This document shows positions 58,270 through 64,000 of a stretch of DNA of 64,000 nucleotides, piece after piece. Source of the stretch: Patiriisocius_A hiemis. Lineage in GTDB: Bacteria > Bacteroidota > Bacteroidia > Flavobacteriales > Flavobacteriaceae. The stretch covers positions 62,001-126,000 of the forward strand of contig NZ_JAVRHZ010000006.1 in assembly GCF_031846325.1 (NCBI RefSeq), read 5' to 3'. Every line of letters starts with the position of its first letter. Within the stretch, counting starts at the first letter, position 1. Under the pieces are notes generated by a model. It did not search any database, was not told the DNA's origin, and worked only from the letters and a program-made list of their open reading frames with translations. The position numbers were made by a program, and so were the translations under genes.

Positions 58270-59420
58270 CTTACAAAAGTAGCTAATACAGTAACAAGTT
58301 TTTCTATTTCTTCTTGCGTATTAAAGCTATGCAGGCAAATACGTAGTCTTTCTTTTTTCTCTGGGACAGTAGGAGAAAGAATAGGTTTTACATCAAAGCC
58401 ACTTTTGTCCAATTTATTTGAAAGGTTTTTTGCAGCATCGTTTCCTGAAATCAAAAAGGAATGTATCGCAGAATTGCTTGGAATAAAATAATCTATTAAG
58501 TTTTGATTTTTATTATATAAATGTAATATTCCAATATTTGAATGTAACGATTTTATATTTTCTTTTCCAATGTCACTCATTATATAATTGTAAGAAGCTA
58601 TTACAGATGCAACACTATGTGGAGGTAACGCAGTCGTATAAATAAAACTTCTTGAGAAGTTTATTAAGTAATCTATAAGGTTTTTGCTACCTAAAATAGC
58701 TGCTCCATGGCACCCTAGTGCTTTGCCAAATGTCACAATCCTTGCAAAAATGTCATCTTGTAATCCTAAACTTTGCGTTATTCCTTCTCCATTTTTGCCT
58801 ATTACTCCTATAGCATGAGCTTCATCTAAGATTAAATGACATTGATATTTTTTGCAAAGCTTTGCCAATTCTTTGATGTTTGGTTGGTCACCGTCCATAG
58901 AGAAAATAGACTCTGTAACTAAATATAGTGAGGTATTTGTAGTTTTTGTTTGTGACCGCAGGGATAATAGTTTTTCAATATCCATGAGATCGTTATGCTT
59001 AAACTTATACGCTTTAGCGTTACTCATTTTAATACCATCACGTATAGAGGCATGACATAGCTCGTCATACAAAATAATATCTCCACGTTGTGGCACACAA
59101 CTAAAAAACCCTGTATTAGCGTCATATCCACTATTATAAATAAGTGCCGATTCAACTTTGTGAAAGGTAGCGATAGTATCTTCAGCGATTTTATATAAAG
59201 AATGATTTCCCGAAAGTAAACGCGAACCTGTGGCTCCGTTTACTTCAAGATTATGTTCTTTAAGCAGTTTTGACGCTTCTTGAAAAATAGACTTATTGGT
59301 ACTAAGTCCTAAATAATCATTAGAGGAAAAATCGATTAACTCTTTAGGTTTACCTAAGCTCCTAAATGCATTTGCAGCTTTACGTTTTTCTATTTTATGG
59401 TGTAATTTTTTGGGTAGCAT
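58266..59420 (-). CDS. bioF: 8-amino-7-oxononanoate synthase
   Basis: PLP enzyme joining pimeloyl-ACP (or -CoA) with alanine. The 384 residues show DFSSNDYLGLSTN, GATGSRLLSGNH, LDEAHAIGVIGKNGEG and the PLP lysine region RIVTFGKALGCHGA near 235. First gene of bioF-bioD-bioA. The window has no bioC, bioH or bioW, so the pimelate source is not seen here. Confidence 0.95.
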   Translation of the reverse strand: MLPKKLHHKIEKRKAANAFRSLGKPKELIDFSSNDYLGLSTNKSIFQEASKLLKEHNLEVNGATGSRLLSGNHSLYKIAEDTIATFHKVESALIYNSGYDANTGFFSCVPQRGDIILYDELCHASIRDGIKMSNAKAYKFKHNDLMDIEKLLSLRSQTKTTNTSLYLVTESIFSMDGDQPNIKELAKLCKKYQCHLILDEAHAIGVIGKNGEGITQSLGLQDDIFARIVTFGKALGCHGAAILGSKNLIDYLINFSRSFIYTTALPPHSVASVIASYNYIMSDIGKENIKSLHSNIGILHLYNKNQNLIDYFIPSNSAIHSFLISGNDAAKNLSNKLDKSGFDVKPILSPTVPEKKERLRICLHSFNTQEEIEKLVTVLATFVR

Positions 59421-59463
59421 TACTCAAAGATACGGAAGTAAAAATATTGCATATATTTAGAAT

Positions 59464-60003
59464 ATGATTTGTTATAAACAGGCTAATACAATTAAAGAAC
59501 TTAAGCAAATACTAGCCTTACAAAAAAGGAATCTTCTCTCAGGAATCTCTGAAGAAGAAGCAAAAAAGGAGGGGTTTGTTTCTGTACATCATACGTTAGA
59601 ACTTTTACAACAAATGAATGAAAGCTGTCCACATACAATTGCTAAAGACGGTGATACTGTGATTGGGTATGCTTTAAGTATGCATCCCAAATTTGGGAAC
59701 TCTATAGAAATGCTTAAACCAATGTTTACAGAGATAGATACTGTTACTAAAAAGAATTCCACTCTAAAAAACTATATAGTAATGGGACAAATTTGCATTG
59801 ATGTAGCATATAGAAAGCAAGGCATCTTTAGGGAGTTATATACAGCAATGAAAGCTTTTTTATTACCTACTTTTTCAACCATTATTACAGAAGTCGATAT
59901 CAAAAATAATCGGTCTTTACAGGCACATTACGCTATTGGTTTTAAGAAGCTATCTACTTATTCTTCTGGAGGGCAGGATTGGGAGTTGATATATTTAATT
60001 TAA
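59464..60003 (+). CDS. GNAT family acetyltransferase
   Basis: A 179-residue N-acetyltransferase fold: YIVMGQICIDVAYRKQGIFRELYTAMKAF near 105-133 contains the acetyl-CoA-binding R/Q-x-x-G-x-G/A variant (RKQGIFRE). Substrate unknown. Divergent from bioF and convergent with atpC through a shared hairpin. Confidence 0.85.
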   Translation: MICYKQANTIKELKQILALQKRNLLSGISEEEAKKEGFVSVHHTLELLQQMNESCPHTIAKDGDTVIGYALSMHPKFGNSIEMLKPMFTEIDTVTKKNSTLKNYIVMGQICIDVAYRKQGIFRELYTAMKAFLLPTFSTIITEVDIKNNRSLQAHYAIGFKKLSTYSSGGQDWELIYLI

Positions 60004-60005
60004 AA

Positions 60006-60038
60006 AGACCTCACAAGTTTTAAAAACCTGTGAGGTCT
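60006..60038. terminator. Bidirectional terminator with GACCTCACA repeat
   Basis: AGACCTCACAAGTT and AACCTGTGAGGTCT pair over 13 of 14 positions. The GACCTCACAGGTT hairpin is a sequence I recall as frequent in Flavobacteriaceae, here between convergent genes. Confidence 0.7.
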
Positions 60039-60067
60039 AGTATATTAATTTTTTTGATTTGCTAAGT

Positions 60068-60343
60068 TTAATCTGCCAATACAATCACTTTATTGTTATT
60101 CATCTCTACAGTACCTCCATTAATAGGCAGTATCCAAGCTCCATCTTTTTGAGTAAACTTACCTTCAAAACCTTCAGCAATAGTTGGGTTGCCAGTAAAC
60201 TTTACTTCTCCCTCTACTAATAGTGATACAATAGCAGCGTGATTATTTAACATTTGAAATGAACCATCTACTCCAGGAACAGAAACTGATGTTACTTCTC
60301 CTGCAACTATTGATGCTTCTGGTGTTACTATTTCTAAATACAT
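60068..60343 (-). CDS. atpC: ATP synthase epsilon subunit
   Basis: The 91-residue protein is the N-terminal beta-sandwich of F1 epsilon (MYLEIVTPEASIVAGEV, PGVDGSFQMLNNHAAIVSLL) with no C-terminal helical hairpin, a short form common in this phylum as I recall. Follows atpD in the usual atpDC order, away from the remaining subunits. The 89-base gap carries three hairpins. Confidence 0.94.
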   Translation of the reverse strand: MYLEIVTPEASIVAGEVTSVSVPGVDGSFQMLNNHAAIVSLLVEGEVKFTGNPTIAEGFEGKFTQKDGAWILPINGGTVEMNNNKVIVLAD

Positions 60344-60344
60344 A

Positions 60345-60416
60345 GTTAAACTTGTTTAACTACTCCCTTGAAAAAGGGAGTCTTGTTTTTATATAGGCCC
60401 TTCGACTACGCTTAGG
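60345..60416 (-). repeat. Three hairpins between atpD and atpC
   Basis: In 72 bases there are GTTAAA/TTTAAC (60345-60360), CTCCCTT/AAGGGAG (60362-60379), and CCCTTCGACTACGCTTAGGG (60397-60416), whose arms pair imperfectly. The last resembles the CTTCGACTACGC-type repeat common in bacteria. The first lies right before the atpC start. Confidence 0.6.
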
Positions 60417-60432
60417 GTGAAAATCTCATTAA

Positions 60433-61938
60433 TTATGCTTCTGCAAGCATTTTTTCTCCAGCTTCTATTGCTTCTTCAATAGACCCTTTTAGGTTAAAGG
60501 CTGCTTCTGGAAGGTGATCTAATTCACCATCCATAATCATGTTAAATCCTTTAATTGTTTCTTTAATATCTACCAATACTCCTGGGATACCTGTAAATTG
60601 CTCTGCTACATGGAAAGGCTGAGATAAGAAACGTTGTACACGACGTGCACGTCCTACCGCCATTTTATCTTCTTCAGATAATTCTTCCATACCAAGGATG
60701 GCAATAATATCTTGTAATTCTTTATAACGTTGTAATAGCTCTTTTACTCGCTGTGCACAATCGTAATGCTCATCTCCTAAGATATCTGCTGTCAAAATTC
60801 TAGAAGTAGAATCTAGTGGATCTACCGCTGGGTAAATACCAAGCTCTGCAATTTTACGAGATAATACTGTTGTTGCATCTAAGTGAGCAAACGTTGTTGC
60901 TGGTGCTGGATCGGTAAGGTCATCCGCAGGTACGTATACCGCTTGTACAGATGTAATAGATCCTTTTTTAGTTGATGTAATACGTTCTTGCATCGCACCC
61001 ATCTCTGTTGCTAAGGTAGGTTGGTATCCTACGGCAGATGGCATACGTCCAAGAAGTGCTGACACCTCAGAACCTGCTTGCGTAAAACGGAAAATGTTAT
61101 CTACGAAGAAAAGTACATCTTTTCCTTGGCCATCTCCTGCTCCATCACGGAAGTACTCAGCAATAGTTAATCCTGAAAGTGCTACACGTGCACGTGCTCC
61201 AGGTGGCTCATTCATCTGCCCAAATACAAAGGTTGCTTTAGACTCTTTCATAGCTTCTTTATCAACCTTAGTAAGATCCCATCCTCCTTCTTCCATAGAG
61301 TGTAAGAAATCGTCACCGTACTTAATAATTCCAGATTCTAACATTTCACGTAAAAGGTCATTTCCTTCACGTGTACGTTCTCCTACTCCAGCAAATACAG
61401 AAAGACCACCGTGTCCTTTTGCAATATTATTAATTAACTCCTGGATTAATACTGTTTTACCTACTCCGGCACCTCCAAATAATCCAATCTTACCTCCCTT
61501 TGCATACGGCTCAATAAGGTCGATTACTTTAATCCCTGTAAATAAAACTTCGGTAGAAGTTGATAAATCTTCAAATTTTGGAGCTTCACGGTGAATTGGC
61601 AATCCGTTGTCTCCTTCTTTAGGTAAGTCTCCAATACCATCAATAGCATCTCCAATTACATTAAAAAGTCTTCCGTAAACATCTTCACCAATTGGCATTT
61701 GTATAGGAGCTCCTGTTGCTACAGCATCTACACCACGGCTTAAACCATCTGTAGAGTCCATTGAGATAGTACGAACTGTATTCTCTCCAATGTGAGATTG
61801 TACCTCAAGGATTAATTTATTTCCATGATTATCTACTTCTAAAGAATCGTAAATCTTTGGAAGCTCTGCTCCGTTTGCAAATTCAATATCTACAACTGGG
61901 CCAATAATTTGTGCAACTTTTCCTGTAACTTGTGACAT
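60433..61938 (-). CDS. atpD: ATP synthase beta subunit
   Basis: Catalytic F1 subunit; 501 residues. GLFGGAGVGKTVLIQELINN is the Walker A loop near 155-174, GERTREGNDL and SALLGRMPSAVGYQPTLA follow, with LGDEHYDCAQR later. Length is slightly above that of E. coli. Strong promoter upstream. The other ATP synthase genes are not in the window. Confidence 0.98.
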   Translation of the reverse strand: MSQVTGKVAQIIGPVVDIEFANGAELPKIYDSLEVDNHGNKLILEVQSHIGENTVRTISMDSTDGLSRGVDAVATGAPIQMPIGEDVYGRLFNVIGDAIDGIGDLPKEGDNGLPIHREAPKFEDLSTSTEVLFTGIKVIDLIEPYAKGGKIGLFGGAGVGKTVLIQELINNIAKGHGGLSVFAGVGERTREGNDLLREMLESGIIKYGDDFLHSMEEGGWDLTKVDKEAMKESKATFVFGQMNEPPGARARVALSGLTIAEYFRDGAGDGQGKDVLFFVDNIFRFTQAGSEVSALLGRMPSAVGYQPTLATEMGAMQERITSTKKGSITSVQAVYVPADDLTDPAPATTFAHLDATTVLSRKIAELGIYPAVDPLDSTSRILTADILGDEHYDCAQRVKELLQRYKELQDIIAILGMEELSEEDKMAVGRARRVQRFLSQPFHVAEQFTGIPGVLVDIKETIKGFNMIMDGELDHLPEAAFNLKGSIEEAIEAGEKMLAEA

Positions 61939-62000
61939 GCTGTACTTGTTTAATTTTAAGTTATATACAAGGGGTTACACCACCTTGTTTTTGAACGGTG

Positions 62001-62032
62001 CAAAGATAGTTTTTTCTTATCTAAAATAACAA
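62001..62032 (-). promoter_or_regulatory. atpD-atpC promoter
   Basis: TTG, 21 bases, then TATCTTTG (62001-62008) on the minus strand fits the -33/-7 pattern. The leader of about 55 bases carries an ACAAGG/CCTTGT stem. Confidence 0.6.
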
Positions 62033-62098
62033 TGGAATTTTACTATTTTTCTGAAGTTATTTTTTTTGGTTAAATAACACCTAGGTTGCACTAAAATA

Positions 62099-63544
62099 CT
62101 AGTGCTTTATCACTCGTATTGAAGATTGATTATTAACTGAAACCATATACATCCCACTAGATAATAATGAAATATCCAAAACTTTACTATCTGCATTTAT
62201 GTTACTTTCTTCTAACAGTAGTTTCCCAGTTACATCAAACAATTTAATTTCATTAATTACTGAAGAATCTCCACTATTAACAGTAATTTTATTATTTGCA
62301 GGGTTCGGAAAAACACTAAAGCTAGTTGTAGCTTGAGAAGGAGTGTCCAGTATTATATTGTTTTCAGCGAGAACAAACAATCCTCCGTTGTCTGAAAAAT
62401 TACTAACTACTAAATTTCCGCTTTCAAAAAAAGGATATACATTCCAAGCGCCGGGATCACCAATACTAGCACTCGTGTTGTCATCTGCAGGCCATGTGTC
62501 AAAAAAGCCAACTTCAGTAATATTCATATTGTCAATATCACTTAAGTCAAGTACTCTCATTCCAGCTGTATAAGCAGATAAATATGCTTTATCTCCTTTT
62601 ACATAAATGTTATGGTCTACTGCTGGCGTGTTGCCAAAATATTCCATGTGTACTACTGGATTGTCCAAATCTGTAACATCCATCACAATTATACGTAGAT
62701 CATTACCATTAAAAACCTCATCAAGCTCATCTGTAACTAAGAAGTATCTATGATCTTCTGTTAACCAACCTTGGTGCGTATATTGAAAGTTATTGTAGCT
62801 AAGAGAATTGATGTTTTGAGGATTGTTTTTATCACTCACATTTACAAAGACAACTTCATTTTCATTACTACCAATATATAATTCTATTCCTTGATAGTCT
62901 GTATCTGGACCATTGTAAATCACTACTTGCGCATCGTGTGTGTAGCCATCATTTGCATACCCGCCTGCCGCAATTGGGTTAGTAGGGTCTTGAATATTTA
63001 CAAAATGTGCCCCGCCAGAAAATGTATCTGTTCCAACTCCGTAAGCAAAACCTGTATCTGTATTAATGGCAACATTATGTGCACTACCAAAACCCGTATA
63101 GACACCGTCGTCTGTAAAAGCTACTGGAGGGTTTGTAACATTTCTAAGCTTTGTTAAATCAAAGATTTGCATTCCATGCCCGTCAATTTCACTGACTATA
63201 AATGCATAATTATTATAAACTTTAACATCATGCCAGTTCCCTCTAAATTCATCCAAAACTGGCGAAATCAACTTACCAACATAAATAGGGTTAACAGGGT
63301 CTGTGATATCTACATAGGCACTACCATCTCTTAAACCGATTATAGCGTATTCTTTCCCTGTATCAGGGTCTGTCCAACCCCAAGAGTCATTAGAAGAATT
63401 AGCTCCAAAAGTTGATAAAGGAATGTTAGATTGTAAACCATAGTTATCGCATGGAAATCCAATAGAGTTTCCAGAACTACATGGGGTTTGTGCTGTTAGT
63501 GTAATTGTAAATAATACACCAATAGAGAGTAATAATTTTTTCAT
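62099..63544 (-). CDS. Secreted choice-of-anchor B protein with T9SS sorting domain
   Basis: A 481-residue secreted protein: signal peptide (1-18, ending LTAQ), a repeat-rich region with LVIVD-type blades (YVDITDPVNPIYVGKL, FVNIQDPTNPIAAGG, FVNVSDKNNPQNI, VMDVTDLDNPVVHM) characteristic of choice-of-anchor B proteins, and a C-terminal domain from about 410 (FSVFPNPANNKITV, ending RVIKH) that is the type A sorting signal for T9SS. Cell-surface location. Role unknown. Confidence 0.88.
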   Translation of the reverse strand: MKKLLLSIGVLFTITLTAQTPCSSGNSIGFPCDNYGLQSNIPLSTFGANSSNDSWGWTDPDTGKEYAIIGLRDGSAYVDITDPVNPIYVGKLISPVLDEFRGNWHDVKVYNNYAFIVSEIDGHGMQIFDLTKLRNVTNPPVAFTDDGVYTGFGSAHNVAINTDTGFAYGVGTDTFSGGAHFVNIQDPTNPIAAGGYANDGYTHDAQVVIYNGPDTDYQGIELYIGSNENEVVFVNVSDKNNPQNINSLSYNNFQYTHQGWLTEDHRYFLVTDELDEVFNGNDLRIIVMDVTDLDNPVVHMEYFGNTPAVDHNIYVKGDKAYLSAYTAGMRVLDLSDIDNMNITEVGFFDTWPADDNTSASIGDPGAWNVYPFFESGNLVVSNFSDNGGLFVLAENNIILDTPSQATTSFSVFPNPANNKITVNSGDSSVINEIKLFDVTGKLLLEESNINADSKVLDISLLSSGMYMVSVNNQSSIRVIKH

Positions 63545-63589
63545 AGTCTTTTTCTTTTTAGGTAAATGTAAGTAATTAAAGACAAAGGC

Positions 63590-64000
63590 TTAGAGAGTCT
63601 CACAATAGCTTCTAATATTTTCTTTAAATAGGTCCAGTACTTTTTTCATTAAAGTATTATCTCTATTAATTTCTCTTCCATCAATTTCAACAATAGGGGT
63701 TAATTCGCCCATAGTTCCAGTTGCAAATACACCGTCTGAATTATACCATTGCGCAAGTGATAAGTCAGCCTCAATAATCTTGATGTCATTGGACTTGCAA
63801 AGTTCCATTACTGTATTCCTAGTAATCCCTGGCAAACAAGCATGTGCAAAAGGGGTATATATTATATTGTCTTTAACCATAAAGACATTGCTCCCATTAA
63901 GTTCTGCAACAAAGCCTCTGTCGTCAAGCATAAGTCCAGCATCTTTTCCTGCAATATTAGCTTGGATTTTTGCTATGATATTGTTTAGTAGATTGTTGTG
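63590..64000 (-). CDS. Class IV (branched-chain type) aminotransferase, N-terminus outside window
   Basis: The frame is open from the right edge to the stop at 63590, giving the last 136 residues. Visible motifs: GLMLDDRGFVAELNGSNVFMV (the E-x-x-x-x-N segment binding PLP), LPGITRNTVMELC and VFATGTMGELTPIVEIDGR, all of the IlvE/D-amino acid transaminase fold IV. The catalytic lysine lies beyond the edge. Could be branched-chain amino acid aminotransferase or a D-amino acid type. Confidence 0.88.
   Translation of the reverse strand, partial: HNNLLNNIIAKIQANIAGKDAGLMLDDRGFVAELNGSNVFMVKDNIIYTPFAHACLPGITRNTVMELCKSNDIKIIEADLSLAQWYNSDGVFATGTMGELTPIVEIDGREINRDNTLMKKVLDLFKENIRSYCETL

Noticed and set aside
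61094..61594. A 166-codon open frame on the plus strand
   Set aside because: Antisense to the conserved core of atpD; serine/proline-rich shadow frame without a recognisable domain.
1..64000. tRNA or rRNA genes, CRISPR arrays, insertion sequences, integrases, phage genes
   Set aside because: Intergenic gaps were read for cloverleaf ends, regular repeats and transposase-like frames, and none was found by eye. A covariance scan could still find a small RNA.

Overview
The window is about 64 kb of AT-rich chromosome from a member of the Flavobacteriaceae (phylum Bacteroidota). Evidence: gldD and gldE gliding genes, a T9SS-sorted secreted protein, TonB-dependent uptake, many families confined to Bacteroidota (DUF4296, DUF4271, DUF3098, DUF3127, DUF4199, DUF4301), promoters with the Bacteroidota -7 box TAnnTTTG, and the flavobacterial gene orders ftsX-DUF3098-uppP-truB and gldE-gldD beside ssb and mutY. 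No rRNA, tRNA, CRISPR array, prophage or insertion sequence was recognised. Gene density is high and genes sit mostly in short operons, often joined by TAATG or ATGA overlaps.

Layout. 1-8.3 kb: a DUF4296 lipoprotein, dihydroorotase and a polyprenol-phosphate glycosyltransferase in one overlapping operon; DUF4271 and uroporphyrinogen-III synthase; PEP carboxykinase; a saccharopine dehydrogenase-like enzyme; a membrane zinc peptidase. 8.3-18 kb: leuS with an unusual insertion, the ftsX-uppP-truB cluster, a TonB-like protein, thioredoxin-like, tag and aat genes. 18-24.2 kb: an AtoE-type transporter, a small-protein/retropepsin pair, DUF3127, a flavin reductase, a histidine kinase coupled to a zinc-ribbon protein, a HIT protein and greA. 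24.3-31.6 kb: a TonB-dependent receptor behind a TPP riboswitch, then a hybrid histidine kinase convergent with an NtrC-type regulator. 31.7-36.5 kb: arfB-like, DUF4301, a nucleotide kinase, a PnuC-family transporter, a thiamine-binding protein, a GGGP synthase-like enzyme and a phosphopantetheinyl transferase. 36.6-44.6 kb: ahcY, lipoproteins (one with a frameshift), L27 and an extended L21, and an M16 peptidase pair. 44.6-51.9 kb: EamA permease, gldD-gldE-ssb, mutY, HU, a 29-residue basic protein, rng and recX. 51.9-59.4 kb: a JmjC-like cupin, an FN3 lipoprotein and a split biotin locus (KAS-bioB and bioF-bioD-bioA). 59.5-64 kb: a GNAT enzyme, atpD-atpC, a secreted choice-of-anchor B protein and the start-truncated view of a class IV aminotransferase.

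Themes. Cofactor supply is prominent: thiamine uptake (riboswitch, outer-membrane receptor, and perhaps the PnuC-type permease with its thiamine-binding partner), biotin synthesis and haem. Most of the window is ordinary core genome. The least explained parts are the small-protein/retropepsin module bounded by related terminator hairpins, the palindromic element between the TPP riboswitch and its gene, the beta-ketoacyl synthase in the biotin locus, and lineage-specific additions to LeuRS and L21.
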